In this document: positions 1-12,764 of the stretch, one piece after another
Layout: each line of letters starts with the position of its first letter
Position numbering within the stretch: the first letter of the stretch is position 1
NCBI GenBank assembly: GCA_030762935.1
Contig: CM060890.1
Coordinates: 67,024,765 to 67,088,764 of the forward strand
Length of the DNA: 64,000 nt
Origin: Hymenopus coronatus
Lineage: Eukaryota; Arthropoda; Insecta; Mantodea; Hymenopodidae
Reading direction: 5' to 3'
Notes under the pieces: model-generated
Told to the model about the DNA's origin: nothing
The model's input: only the letters and a program-made list of their open reading frames with translations
The model's database searches: none
Made by a program: the position numbers and the translations under genes

Positions 1-186
1 TGGTAACTTCTCGCGGCACCACGACTACGCAGCGCCCTTTGCAAAGTGGTCCCCAGATTTCACAAACGGAATCCACGAAAGTAAGAGCCGTCTTGAAGAC
101 GCAGGTCCGCTCATCATCAGCGTATGGAAAAACTCTCCACTGCCAATGAAGTCTGTTCAGCACCGCATTATGAAACAACCGCACAC
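1..186 (-). CDS. ebony: ebony, third coding exon, cut by the window edge (residues 193-254)
   Basis: The exon begins after the acceptor tgctctacag at 187-196. GT plus the G carried from the second exon gives Gly193. It reads GVRLFHNAVLNRLHWQW, then FKTALTFVDSVCEIWGPL, then VVVVPREVT, colinear with the same part of Drosophila Ebony as I know it. The FVDS stretch corresponds to the A4 region of the adenylation domain, near the amino-acid binding pocket. The exon still reads open at base 1, so the rest of the gene (remaining adenylation domain, carrier domain and C-terminal amine-coupling domain) lies off the left side. No stop or frameshift is seen in its 61 complete codons. Confidence 0.93.
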
Positions 187-1677
187 CTGTAGAGCATACA
201 ATTAGTGGTTTAGCATTCACTATAACTCAGCTCTGTGAACCGTAAAGTGCGTTGAAAGCCTGTTCAACGGCATATAGAGGAACTGGTTTCGTTTCATGCG
301 CTCTAAATTTATTACCATCGTTTCTCAGAATAGAAGAAAACGTTATTACTTGCACCTGCCTGAAGCCATGATGCAATCAATGTATTTGGCCGTTGCATAG
401 GGTGAAAATCACCTTAGATGCTACGAACGAAGGAAAACATGAAAGCGACATAGTTTCGTTAGAATATGAGTGTATCAAACAAAATAGTGAGTTAATAGTA
501 TTAAATAAACAAGCCGAACGTTCCATATCGAACGTTTAATTTAAACCATTTCGGAAGATCTTTTAATTTTGTACTCTTTTTGACATTTGATCACATAGCT
601 TTTTGTATTATTTCTAACATTGTCATCACATTTTGCCTAAAATCTATAAACATTGTTAGCTAACACTTACATCACATTCGCAAACAATCATTCTTAATTT
701 GACGACAGTGACTAAACCTTTATCTAAAGCAGGAAGTTTCAAAAGTACCTAACTCTTGCGAGATATGACTTCGGAACGTCGTTTCCCCGATTCCGATCAA
801 TGAGAGGAAATGCTGCTGAGTCATAAGTATAATGGTTGGTAATGTGCTGTACGCCAGCCTCTAAATGCGGGAAGTATCACTTTCTTATCATTTTCAGAGG
901 CTCCACACGAATTGAAATACGTACTCTTTAAATTAGTACTAACATAAAATGTTGGAAAGAAGAGTTTGAGAGTTATTAAATCATTGCCAAAGGGTTCACT
1001 TTACAAATTGCAACTGTCACCTTTAATGGCAATGTTGGCTCCACATACACTTGTGAGTAAAACTTCTTTGAAATGAGTTATATTAAAATCCAGCAGCGCA
1101 ATAAACTACTCGACGATCATTTGTTCATCTATTACGGCTCTGTACATCATTACTAGCAGCAGATATTGAGGGATTCGTCCAAAGTAAATATATCACTGAA
1201 AGCACAAAAAAGACAAAACAGGTGCAGATGAAGAAGACCTTTTGTTTACAAATATTCCACGAGGTATGCACAACGGCATGCGCCAATGCTTCACACTCCC
1301 TATTACTTCCTCTCTTCTCTTATAGAAAAGCAAATGTTGGTACTCTTGATTCTCACTTGTATTTCTGTCTTTTTCGCTCATGTCAGTTTTATCTATCAAG
1401 GCTATTTTTAGCTATGTTTCTTAGCTCCTGTAATCTTTTTTTATTGTCTTATGCTAAGCTGTCCCCAATAATTCGTGAAGTATTTAACTATTTTCATGAG
1501 CTGACCGTTCAGCAAATGATTTTAGTAACCTGAGAAATAAAATAGTTTAAAGTAAATCTTTTCATATGTGTACATCTGCAGTGAAATGGATTCAGTAACA
1601 TTACTATTTGATGTATAATGACTAACATCAGAGCTTGACTGAGGCAGTTACAAGCAGAGAGATGTCCAGTATATACT
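187..1677. other. ebony intron, unique AT-rich sequence
   Basis: The 3' part of the 10.3-kb intron. Open frames of 60-100 codons on both strands (for example around 1200-1530) are unlike any protein I know and overlap one another. No repeat is recognised. Confidence 0.6.
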
Positions 1678-2466
1678 GTTTTACGTTCTCTAGCACGTAC
1701 GTACAATGCACATAGAATGTGGAGGAGGTATTGTATTCCACCCAAAAATTATATACAGAGATTTCACCGGAATACATGATTTGAGGACCCCTGAATTAAA
1801 AAAAAATTAAGAAAAAGGTCAGTGTATGTGAGTGTCTGTGTCTGTCGGCTAAGTACCAACTTTGATATTTAAATTCATATCTTTCAAGGATGTGACACGA
1901 AGACTACAAAGCTTTTCGAAATTTTCGATTTTAAAAAAAAATGGCTAACAATTTTTATTAAAATTAATATTAAATATGTTTACGTGGAAAATAAAAGTAT
2001 ATACTGAATTTCTTGAAAATGCTCCTGAAGACCTCTTCATTATGAATGAGTTGCATATCCGGTAAACCTCAAGAGAGACAAAAATTTCTTACTACACAAA
2101 AAATGTAGATCTTGTTAAAACAGATAATTTATGTTATATTCATTTTGTTGTAGAACTAATCATTTCAGAGACATATCCTGTTACTGATTTTAATTAAGCC
2201 TTTTCTCAAACGGGAAACCTTCATTTTATTTCTGGCCATGCAAAGAGATTTGAGTTCAAATTGTTTCACATAGCGACCAGCTTTGAACGATTTTGACTGT
2301 CGCTTTAGCCCAATGTATTCCATTGTTTCCCTTCCACTTACAAGAAAGCAAGAAATAAGAACATTTCTGTTAATATTTATCTCAATTAGTATGATGCACA
2401 TAAGAGTCCCTTGAAAGTTTTTTTTTTCAGAGAAGGTAGAGAAAGTCATGTGAACGGAACATATCA
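1678..2466 (+). mobile_element. R1 repeat, copy 1
   Basis: R1 is the dominant repeat here. A typical copy starts TTTTTACTTTCTCTACACGT, followed by a palindrome around ACTATGTACATAGT. It then has GTATTGCATTCCACCCAAAA, a GT-rich stretch, and ends GAGAAAGTCATGTGAATGGA followed by ACACATCAGATTTTT. This copy is diverged and lacks part of the interior. Its end at about 2466 abuts the start of the next copy in the same direction with essentially no spacer. Confidence 0.8.
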
Positions 2467-3323
2467 GACTTTTTACTTTCGCTACACGTACTATGTACAT
2501 AGTGTATAGAGAAGGTATTGTAATGCATCCAAAAATGCGATACCGAGATTTCACCGGAATACATGTTTTGGGTCTCCCTGAATCCAAAAAAAGCATGTGT
2601 GTGTGTGTGTGTGTGTGTGTGTACAGCATAGCTCAAAAACGAAAAGACCGTTGAATACCAAACTTGGTATTTATGTTTGGTATCTTCCTAGGATGCGACA
2701 CGAAGATTTTAAAGAAAATCCCCCCACCCCAACTACCCTTTACATGGAACATTTTTCGAAAATTTTGATTTTTTTAAAAATGGCTTTAACGATTTTCATT
2801 ACAATATCACATATTAAATATATTTACCTGACAAATATAATGTATATCTTGAGTTTTCTGGGAATAGCCTCTGAAGACTACTTTATTCTGGATGAATTTT
2901 GAGGAATTTTGCATAACTGCTAAACGTAAGAGATACACAAAAACTTACCACACAAAAAAATGTAAAGCACATTAAAACACAATTTATGTTATATACTTTT
3001 TTTCGTGCAGTTGATCGTTTTTGAGATATTACTTGTTTTTGGTTTCAGCTTTGAAAAACATAGTTTTCTCATACGGGATTTTGTCAACTCCTGTCCATAC
3101 ATACAAACAAAGGAACTTCCAGTGACATAACCATCAGCATTTGATTATCACGTTAACCTATGGTACTCTCTTGTTTCGCTTTTACTTGCAAGGAAGCAAG
3201 TAATAAGACTATTTCTGCTAATTTTTTTCTTGATTGGATGAAATAAATATTAACATAACCTTTTTACAATAATTTGTTTCAGAGATGTAGAGAAAGTCAT
3301 GTGAATGGAACACATCAGATTTT
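2467..3323 (+). mobile_element. R1 repeat, copy 2 (near full length)
   Basis: Both ends are present: the palindromic 5' end at about 2470-2510 and the terminal segment at 3283-3323. A (TG)n tract at 2596-2622 lies where all copies are GT-rich. Open frames here (2165-2629, 2597-2902) are repeat-derived and not genes. It directly follows copy 1, head to tail. Confidence 0.85.
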
Positions 3324-3877
3324 TTTCTTCCACTTTTCACTGACTCTTCTGTATAAACTGGGAGCTGTAATTTATTGTTTATATATCTTGTATGCATATA
3401 TAACTCTGCCACCGAGTGATACCCACTTGTAGAGAAATACAAATTGCTTCTGTATGACTCGCTTGTCAAACTATACAAAAATGAAACCGTTTTCTTATGT
3501 TTTGAAAGTAATGCTGCTGCCAAATTTTATGGTTTAGACCTTTCGCCTGTGTCGGCTTCATTCTTACATAGGTTTTCTTTAAGGACTTTCGATCTTTCGG
3601 TTTATAACGTAGCAGATTTTATCTATTCCATTAACATGGTAATTCCGTTTTTATTTATTATCTACAATTTATCCTAATGAGCTAATCCTCAGTCCTCTCT
3701 TATTTCCTTATTCATTAATCTATTCCCATCTTGTTTCTCTCATGGCAGGTATAATGAATCCAACTTCTGTCGTCCAAATATGACTTATCTTTCTGTTTAA
3801 TACTCAACTTGTTCTTCCGTAAAGTATTACTGTGACGACCACGACTTTAGAGAATCTAACCTGCGCTTCCTTTGTTG

Positions 3878-4625
3878 TGTTTTTACTTTCTCTACGCATA
3901 CTATGTACACACTGTATACAGAAGACATTGCATTCCACCCAAAAATTCGATATAGTGATTTCACCGAAAATACACATTTTGGGGCCCTCTGTATAAAAAA
4001 GCTTTTAGAAAAAGGCCCGTGTGTCTGTGAACACTACCCAAAAACAAAAAGTTGGTAGTACACCAAACTTGGTATTTAAATTTAGTATCTTCTAAAGTTG
4101 CGGCACGAAGATTCTGAGTAAAATCACACAGCCCTAACGTATCCTTTACGTGGAGAAATTGTTCAAAAGTTTTGATTTTCTCAAAAATGACTCGACGATT
4201 TTGATTAAAATAGCACATATTATTGGTATTTATGTGAAAAAGTTTAACCTTTCCGGGAATACCTTTGAAGAGCTCTTCATTTTGGATGAATTTTGCATAA
4301 CTGATAAACCGTAAGAGATAGGCAAAAACTTACCGCACAAAAAATGTAGATCTCGTTAAAACGCACAGTTTATTCATATACAGTTTTTCGTGGAGTTGGC
4401 CATTTTTTTAAATATTCCTTGTTGTTGGTTTCAATACACGGAAACCAGATTTTAAAATATTTGTCTATCGTTTTAGCCTAGTGTACTCCTTTATTCCTCC
4501 TCTACTTAAAAGAAAACAAGTAATACGACCATTTCTGTTAATGTTTATCTTAGTAGATAGAAGAATAACAATCATTTGTTAGAGATGTAGAGAAAGTCAT
4601 GTGAATGAAACACATAAGATTTTTC
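3878..4625 (+). mobile_element. R1 repeat, copy 3
   Basis: It starts tttttactttctctacgcat and ends with the GTAGAGAAAGTCATGTGAAT terminal block at about 4587-4625. It is moderately diverged and lacks the block that encodes the long poly-T and GT stretch. Same orientation as copies 1 and 2. Confidence 0.82.
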
Positions 4626-6517
4626 CATACATATGTTGGTGCTTAGGTATCTTATTATCTGTATAACTTATATAGCAGCCAAGATAGTTAAAACTTCTGC
4701 ACTTCCTCAGTATTATTATTTTGGCTCTTGTAGATTATTTTTATCATTGGTAATAACACACATGTTAATAACACATACATTGTACTTACATGGGTGTTTC
4801 ATTGGTTTTAAATCAGACTCCTTTGTGATCTCCCCTTTTTACTTTCTCCACGCTTACTTATGCCACACAGCAGTATTAAATTCCACTGATTCGATATCTG
4901 TTTTCATTACATACACATGAGCCCTCTCAATTACACCAAGATATATTATTCCCTTAAAGTGTAATTTGGTTTATCAGACATTGCAATTCTTCACTATACA
5001 CTTCAATCACGGGGAATACCAATTATTCAAAGTAATAAAATAGTAATTTGAAATTATTCAGCATATTACATTTGATCTTAGAGTACTAGTTATAGGTAGA
5101 ATTGAAGTGATTTCGGCGTCAAAAATTGAAAGTGTAATAGCAATTAAAAAGAGCGTGAAGAGAAGTGTCTCCTACTGATCAAACCGTCTATATTGAGTTA
5201 TGCTTTTACGTATTGACTAAGAGAAGATCTTGGGGGCATAGTCTTATTGTTGCTAGTTAATTGTCTGTTCGAACTATGAAACATTATGTCATGCTATACG
5301 CACTGTTAACAAAATTACTTGTTCAACTCGATATTAGAAATAACTGCATTTCAACTCAAATTATCTTCTTGAAATTCAATGTTATAATTTCGAATACTTT
5401 CAGAAATGCATATCAGTTTATTAGAAGTAGATATCTAATACTATCGTTATCGGTTTCCATCTTCAATACCATTTATGCAGTGACCAAAGTTGACTGAGAG
5501 AACAGCCGTAATTGCTAGTTTTATTAGCGTATTTCATCCTTTAACGACCCTTCTAACTGTTAGCAGTGTAGTTAAAAATACACTCGTTAGGGGAACTACT
5601 CCTAAGGAGTACATTTCACTCTTCCTACACAGTACACAATTTTACATTAACATTAACTCTGTTTTTACATTAAAATTTAGAAAATTCTTTCTTATTACTC
5701 CGCCTCTGTCCCTTCTACATCATGCACATTTTAAATTAACATTTTATGAGTATCTTCCCACTTGGTCTCTTGCACACCTCGATCACAGATGCCGCATGTA
5801 CATATAGAAGTCCGTCTATTGGGTCCTCGGTGTTAACTCTGATTTCTTTTTATTTGTCCTAAAACTCAAGCGTTTTATTGGACATTAAAAAGAGGGATAA
5901 GTTATCTTTGCTGTACAAGTAAAAATACAGTTTCGAAATTGTCTTGTGCTGTGTATTAAGCAGTAACTATCTTAAAACACACCAATCAATTTAATCTTCT
6001 CAGATAATCGAACATTTATAACACGAATAAACGCTAAAAACATTAGAATTAAATGTTCGATGTTTAATCCGAAAGCATTTTTCTCTGATGTAACAGTGTT
6101 TCTATAATTTGAAATTAAATTGACGAAAGTCTTAAGTGATTTAAATGTTTTCCACTTAGAGAACATTTTCCCTGTTATAGTCTATTAAATCTTGAATGGA
6201 TGATACATTTCATCAGGTTCCTTGAACTGCTGGTTGCCAATCTTGCATCATTGCTGCCCATACCGAGTAGTTTTCCTGATTTCTTCTCTGCACATACCTG
6301 TTTTGATGAGTCACTAAATTTCACGTACTTGTAACAGCACTGATGCCGCTGATGTTACGCGTTTCCCTGAAGCAACAGTTAAAGGATACTTTATGTGGCC
6401 GCACCTACATAATTAGCGGGCTCGCTTCTATGACTTCATATTCTTTCGCTCGCCACTTTTTCATCTTTTATAGTATTATACACACGTTTATTGCACCCAA
6501 TGAAAAAAGTGGCTTTT

Positions 6518-6520
<3 letters not shown>
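4626..6520. other. ebony intron, no recognised feature
   Basis: AT-rich sequence with scattered open frames of 60-105 codons, none with domain-like composition. Nothing recognised. Confidence 0.55.
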
Positions 6521-6522
<2 letters not shown>

Positions 6523-6573
<51 letters not shown>

Positions 6574-6580
6574 TATTTGA

Positions 6581-6645
<65 letters not shown>
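6523..6645. repeat. Compound microsatellite (TA)n then (ATT)n
   Basis: An uninterrupted TA run at about 6523-6569 is followed 12 bases later by an uninterrupted ATT run at about 6582-6645. Both look recent, as no unit is mutated. Confidence 0.97.
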
Positions 6646-6646
<1 letters not shown>

Positions 6647-8082
6647 GACAAATGTGTCTTAATTTGGGCGTGTTTCATAAAAATAATGTTATAATTGCCA
6701 AGACAAGGTGTATCTATTTTGAAAGACATTTAAAAATACCTATATTTTCTTGGAAAATGGTTGACCAGCTTTCTTAAACTGATACTCCTATTTTAAAATT
6801 ATGTATATTTTCTTGGAATACAGATAAAATAATAGACATTTTAAATTTGCAAGGGATAAATTGGATTGGCTGGTGAGGGGTTATTTCAATACAATTAAAC
6901 AAAGGCCTTCCTCCCAAAAGAAAAAATAATTTTCGCCAAAATTCAATTTTTAAGAACAAAACAAAACAGAACATTAGTTCAACTAAGAATACTTTAAGTA
7001 TATTTTTATATTCACAGTTTACATTTTTTTCTCTTTCTAAAAAAATGTAATCTGTGATTATAGATTATATTCTATTATAGGTATAAGGATCAGTCCTTTT
7101 CGAGAGCTACGAACAAATGCAGGCAAGTAGGCAAAAGAGGTTTTTCGCTAAATATCGCATCTTTAATCACCTCATATTCCTCTCCCCAGAACCTTTGATG
7201 ACCTGTCAAAGTTTTTCAACCTCAGTGTGTATTCAACGTGCCTAAACCGAAAGACAGTGAATACATTGCGGTGTTGTGTTCGCTAGTTTGGTGATAAAAT
7301 ATTCAAGTATTGATTGGGTTGTTTTATTGTACAGGTTATTCGCTAAAATATGATTTATTAAGTATTTAATTTTTTTCTCCTACACAAATTTTGTTCTTTA
7401 GTAAACGGCGTGTAACTTTGCATATAATCATTATTAAAACTATTATGCTTCAACTTCTAAGTCCGGTATGTAAGTTCATAGATTCTATCTTTTTAACTGA
7501 GGTACCACGTCGCATATGTATGGCAAAGATACTCATATTTGTTTTAAACATTTTTGTTATGACATTTTCAGTCATATATGGGTATATATTTTCTAATCTT
7601 TTAGTCAGAAATCCGCTATTAAGATACAGTGTAGACATTCAGAATTGCATAATGAATTTAATATATAGCTTCGGTTTACTTCCGTTAATGTTGTACCAAA
7701 TATACAAATGTATCATGTTAATAATACAGGAGTAAATTGTCGTATAATTCGAGCCGAAAATAACCGTGATTGATTAATAAGCCTTGACTTACTAAAGACA
7801 GCCATGCTACTGATATTTTCGGAATCAGGCTAGTTTACATGACGACATTAGGTTTCACAATTATATTTTATTTCGGAGTGCACGAGTGAAAGCTAGAGGC
7901 GGCGACAATTGTTGCAACACTATACAGTTTCGACTACTTCCAACTTTTGGTGAAATCAAACTTGTTCTGGTGCTTGATTTTGAGGTTATATTGCGTTTGC
8001 GGTATACAACATATAGGGAAGGAATGAAATAATTAAATTCCTGAATTTATACGCAGTATAGAAGTGCTTGTGGGATTTTAGT
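6646..8082. other. ebony intron, no recognised feature
   Basis: AT-rich. The 114-codon frame at 7391-7735 is hydrophobic and Ile/Leu-rich, as expected from AT-rich noncoding DNA. No repeat assigned. Confidence 0.5.
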
Positions 8083-8861
8083 AATCTGATGTGTTCCATT
8101 TACATGACTTTCTCTACCTGTTCTGCAAACATATTCTTATAAAACATTATTCTTTTATCTACATAATGCTAAACGTGACAAACATATCAGAATAGTCGTA
8201 TTACTTGCTGCCTTCTAGCAGAAGGGAAATATGGGAATACACTAGCCTAAAGCAATAGTCAACTCTTTTAAAAGCTGGTTGCTATGTGAACAGTTGAAGT
8301 TCGGTTTGCTTTGCATGGCCAGCAGGGAAACAAAGAGAGATGAATCGAAAGGTAACTTCCACAAGGAATGTCTCGGAAACAGCTAACTCTATAAAAATAT
8401 ATATGACATAAATTGCGTATTTTAACGAGATCTAAATTTATTGTACAGTAAGTTTTTGGTTATATCTTACGGTTTACCAGTTATGCAAATTTCATCCAGA
8501 ATGAAGAGGTATTCAGAGAATATTCCCATAAAATTCAATATGTATGTTATTTGCGACATAAATTATGTGTTTTAACGAGATCCACATCTTTTTTTTGTGT
8601 AATACGTTTTTGTCTGTCTCCACGGTTTACAAGTTATGCAAAAATCACAACAATTCATTCAAAATAAAGCCTTCTTTAAAAGCTATTCCCAGAATGTTAA
8701 AGATAAACATCTTTATCTTAAATATCTTTAGGCATTCTAATAAAAATCGATAGAGAGCCATTTTTGAGTTTGGGGTGGGGAAATTTTCTTAAATCTTCGT
8801 GTCGCTTCCTTGAGAGATACTAAACTTGAATATCAAGTTTGGTATTTATTGGACTTTTTGT
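8083..8861 (-). mobile_element. R1 repeat, copy 4 (5'-truncated)
   Basis: It enters from its 3' end (aatctgatgtgttccattta at 8086) and runs through the interior in reverse. It stops at the ggtatttattgga segment, where a copy in the opposite direction begins. The palindromic 5' end is missing. Confidence 0.8.
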
Positions 8862-9737
8862 TTTTACTTTTTCTATTCTTCTACTTCACTACGTACATAG
8901 TGTATAAAGTAGATATTGCTTTCCACCCAAAAATTCAATATAGAAATTTCACCGGAAATACACATTTTAGAATCCACTGTGTCCAAAAAAAAAAAAAAAG
9001 AAAAAAAAATAGTTTTAGAAAAAGTTCCGAGTGTGTGTTTGTGTGTGTGTGTGACGATAACTCAAAAACGAAAAGTCGGTAAAATACCGAAGTTGGCATT
9101 TGAGTTTAGTATCTTCCAAGGATGCAACACGAAAAGTTTGAAGAAAATTCCCCACCTCAAACTACTCTTTACATGGAAAAATTTTCGAAAGTTTTGATTT
9201 TCTCAAAAATGGCTCTTAACGGTTTTGATTAAAATACCCTATAGTGAAGATATTTATATCACAAAAAATTATAGGTTACATTTTCTGGGAATAGCATCTG
9301 AAGACATGTTTATTCCGGGTGAATTTTGCGTAACTGGCAAACCGTAAGAGAGAGACAAAAACTACTCCAAAAACTGTAAATTTCGTTAAAATACACAAAT
9401 TATATCATAACATTTTTTCGTGGAGTTAACCATTACTAAAAAAATTCTGTAATTATTTTCAGTTTTAAAATGCTTAAAACTTTTCTCATACGGGAATTTG
9501 TCAACTCCTGGTAATGCAAAGAAATTGATTTCATCCACATGGCAACCAGCTTTTAAAATATTTGATTATCGCCTTAACCGAGTTTATTCCCTTATTTCTC
9601 TTCTACTTACAAGAAAGCAAGTAATAAAACCATTTCTGCTAATGTTTATCTCGATTAGCATGAAGTAGATAGGAGAATAACAGGAAGTTGTTACCGAGCT
9701 TCATAGAAAATCATGTGAATGGAACACATCAGATTTT
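8862..9737 (+). mobile_element. R1 repeat, copy 5 (near full length)
   Basis: It starts tttttgtttttacttttt and ends gaacacatcagattttt at about 9737. It contains poly-A and GT runs at 8986-9052. It is joined directly to the reversed copy 4, giving an inverted arrangement. Confidence 0.83.
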
Positions 9738-9957
9738 TGAACTATTCTGTGCACAGACAGGCAAGCAGAAATACAGGTAGTTAGACAGCCACAGACACTC
9801 GCACACTGACATTTTTCTAAAAATTCTTTTTTTAATTCAAAGAGTCTCAAAACACGTATTTCCTGTGAAATCTTGGTATAGAATTTTTGCTTTGGAATAC
9901 AATGCCTTCTCTATACACTATGTAAATAGTACGTGTAGAGAAAGTAAAAAAGTGAGT
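9738..9957 (-). mobile_element. R1 repeat, copy 6 (5'-end fragment)
   Basis: Only the first ~220 bases of R1 are present, in reverse. The order is the GT-rich part, then the segment like ACACGTATTTCCTGTGAAAT, then the palindromic start ending gtgtagagaaagtaaaaa at about 9949. It abuts the 3' end of copy 5. Confidence 0.8.
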
Positions 9958-10480
9958 GGCGAACAGAAGAAAGGAAAAAAAGAAAAAAAGAATAACATGC
10001 ATCAATTTTGCGTCAGGAGTGTTTGAAATGAATAGCAGATGATCTGTGCGAATTACTCTCACTGACTTGAGAAAATATTTATAAAACGTAATGGGAAATC
10101 CGCGCACGTTAAATTATTGGATTTTCGGGAGTAAAAGTACTAGTATGCAATGTGCTATCCCAAATAAAATCTAGATATTTATTGTAATAGTGAGTGTTTA
10201 CAGCTAGCCCAGTTTAATGTGTTGCAAGCTAATTTATTTTTATTCGTGAATATTTTTGAAGTGCTATTACAGCTCTAAATTACATCTAGCTATATTCTGC
10301 TTACACATTTCCTCTCACCTTTTGAGTAACAAATTGGCAACACTTTAAATAAACAAAATCTGTTTCGCTACATAAACTCCCATTCCGTTTTACTCCTAGT
10401 TTCAACACGAGTTTCAAAGAAAGCAGAATATCAAGTTCTAAATGTATAATTGGAATCGCCTGTAAAAGAAAATAACTAAC
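9958..10480. other. ebony intron next to the second coding exon
   Basis: AT-rich sequence between R1 and the exon donor at 10480. No further feature seen. Confidence 0.5.
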
Positions 10481-10651
10481 CTTTAGGGATCCCAGTACTG
10501 CCGGAAGTGTAAAGAACCAGGGCAAGATCAGAACTTCCGGATAAGAATGTCTCCTTTTTGGGTATAGACTCTTGGGAGAGATCCGCCGCTTCTTTTTGGA
10601 GATCGTCGTATACAAGAATATTTCTATATTCTCCGTAGAGTTCTGGGTTTG
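10481..10651 (-). CDS. ebony: ebony, second coding exon (residues 136-192)
   Basis: This 171-base exon is bounded by an acceptor (ctatttcag|CA) and a donor (AAAG|gttagt). With the G left by the first coding exon it restores codon 136 (GCA, Ala) and reads through NPELYGEYRNILVYDDL to the A3 nucleotide-binding loop LVLYTSGSTGIPK (residues about 180-192). A3 is the glycine-rich phosphate-binding loop of the ANL adenylating superfamily and is intact. The exon again ends in phase 1, leaving one base for Gly193. The frame is open beyond both splice sites, but that extra sequence does not resemble Ebony. The intron to the first coding exon is 2113 bases and the intron to the third is 10294 bases. 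Confidence 0.94.
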
Positions 10652-10902
10652 CTGAAATAGAGAGGAAATAATCAATTATTATATATCCTTAAAATATATA
10701 CTGAAGTAATATTTTGAGGAAAATAAGGAAATACTTTCCCTTTTGACATTTGAAACTGCTTCCAGATTAATGATAGATATAAGGAAAGTTAAATTTAATT
10801 CAAACTCTAGTTCCTAAAATACGTAGCTCTATGGTAACATAGTGACCCATTTTGTATCACGAAATTTGGTTGTTATAAAAATTGCTAAGCCAGTACACAG
10901 CA

Positions 10903-10955
<53 letters not shown>
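10903..10955. repeat. (AAT)n microsatellite
   Basis: About 17 uninterrupted AAT units in the 2.1-kb ebony intron. The poly-tyrosine open frame over it at 10829-11140 is an artefact. Confidence 0.97.
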
Positions 10956-11536
10956 GGTATTTTGGGCATTTCTCTCAGCATTATCATCTTATCACTAAGA
11001 ACACTATTCAACCATCCACCCTCCTCTGACGTAGCGCTCTTCCGGGTGTTTTTGCAAGTTATATACCATTGGTATAAAGTATGTAAAATGCTTTGTGAAT
11101 AACCTAAATGAAGTGCGAAAGTTTCTAAAATAATATTCATATGGTATAAAAGAGTTAGCGCTCCTCATAGATGACAGCTTGGAGAACCTTCATGAAACGC
11201 CATTTTGAAAGACAACAGATATACATTTTCCTAGACACTTTTGATTTGGATACGAAAATAACGTTCAGAATTTAAATAAAATATCTAATACACTTCATTT
11301 AATGTATATACATAACCCTTCATTTTGAATTACAGTATTTAATCTTCTAAGGGCTGGATTAATAAGGGTTCAGTGTATCCTGTATTTCGTATATCATATA
11401 TCATATATATTCAGATATAATGTAATTTTATTCAATTTAATGGACTTCCGCAGAATTGACTACTTCTAAATATATAATCCATTTTTAAAAATAATTTTAA
11501 TGCCCTTTAACCTGAGAGTTCATATAGCACGATGAA

Positions 11537-11735
11537 TGAACAAAATGGGTGAAATAATGCTCAAATGAGCTTGGGGCTCATGAGTTTAAATGTACCGGAC
11601 ATTCATCTTCTTGGGATAAGGGAAAATCTTGGAAATAATTCTTATCTGGGTTACTCGCCCTAATTGAATTTCGAACTCAGGACCTTATGCATGTGAGACA
11701 GACACGCTACTACCACACCACAGAAGCGGGCTAAT
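11537..11735 (-). mobile_element. SINE-C copy, reverse
   Basis: Reading the reverse strand, a tRNA-like head with a gtagcgtgtctgtctcacat type anticodon region and a box-B-like motif is followed by a body. The body reads gagtaacccagataagaatt, then an AGAAGATGAATGTCCGGTAC type segment, then AAGCTCATTTGAGC. The same body order is seen at 11757, 20703 and 62480. It lies 22 bases from an opposite-facing copy. Confidence 0.75.
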
Positions 11736-11756
11736 ATATCTGATTTCACAATTGTA

Positions 11757-11985
11757 GTCTGCCCGTCTCGGTAGCTTGAGGGTAGCGTATCTGTCTCAAG
11801 AGGTGGCCAGTTAAAATCACGCTTAATGTGAGTTACCCAGATACTTTTTTTTTCCGGTTTTTCCTTATCCTGAGAAGACGAATGTCTAGTAATTAAGCTC
11901 CTTTGACTCGGATCTTGAGCGTCATTTCACCGATTTCATTCATCGCCAAATATGACCAACCAGATTAAAGGACTTTAAGCTAAAG
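11757..11985 (+). mobile_element. SINE-C copy, forward
   Basis: The head (cccgtctcggtagcttgagg, then gtagcgtatctgtctcaaga) gives a box A-like promoter. A degraded box B follows, then gtgagttacccagatac, the TCCGGTTTTTCCTTATCCTG block, GAGAAGACGAATGTCTAGTA, and a tail reading CCAAATATGACCAACCAGAT. It faces away from its inverted partner at 11537-11735. Confidence 0.78.
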
Positions 11986-12764
11986 AAGAACAAGTTTATT
12001 GCTATGGATTAATATCTTGGGTTGTAAATTGAGAAAAACCGTTGGTGTTAATGCTCCATCCATAGATGTAGGTTTTCTTGAAACGTTGGTTTATTAGTAT
12101 TTCCTTTTGATGGTTAATTCCATTCGCATTCATATTGATACATTTTTGTTACATCATGGTATAGTATTAGTATCAGCTATCATATGACCGTTTTGTTAAA
12201 GGCAGAAACAATGACTGTTATTATATGCACAAATGGTTGAAGAAATAAAACTGGTTTTGATGGAATTTGTTGCTCATATCTTTAAAACCACAGAAAAATG
12301 GCAAATTGTTAATAAAACTGTGTCGTATCATCTGTTAACACTCATTTTATGACATTTTGCTCAACTACTTTCGAATGATAAAAGCAGTACTGGTGCAAAC
12401 AGGTCTGCAAATCTCCATTTCCTACTGCAGATGGCTATTAATTTATGGAGAGTGGTAAATTATTATTGAGTAGTGGCTGCACTATGCGCGGTTGATAAAG
12501 ATGATACCTTACGTTAAAAATACTTTTGTTAATACTAGCATCTTTATACGAAAATAAGTATATATGGCAAAGCTCAACTATGAGAAAGCTTTCCTAACAT
12601 TGCGCTTTCTCTGTAAATACTTCATAGCATATTAGTTTTTTAAGTCCTTTGTTGTATAATGTACTTATACTGTGTTATTCTTTACTATGCTCCTGAGCAT
12701 GAAGTGAATTGATGTGGAACATTATAGTTAAATAGTCCGCTCGATATATTCCAAATTACCTTAC
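11986..12764. other. ebony intron next to the first coding exon
   Basis: AT-rich intron sequence up to the donor at 12764. Nothing recognised. Confidence 0.5.

Noticed and set aside
2165..2902. Frames of 101-154 codons on both strands
   Set aside because: They lie across R1 copies and the GT microsatellite. The same translated fragments recur, broken differently, in other R1 copies, so R1 does not encode a protein here.
7391..7735. 114-codon frame in the ebony intron
   Set aside because: AT-rich, Ile/Leu/Phe-dominated composition with an overlapping antisense frame; chance open frame.
10829..11140. 103-codon frame with poly-Tyr
   Set aside because: It is created by the (AAT)n microsatellite.
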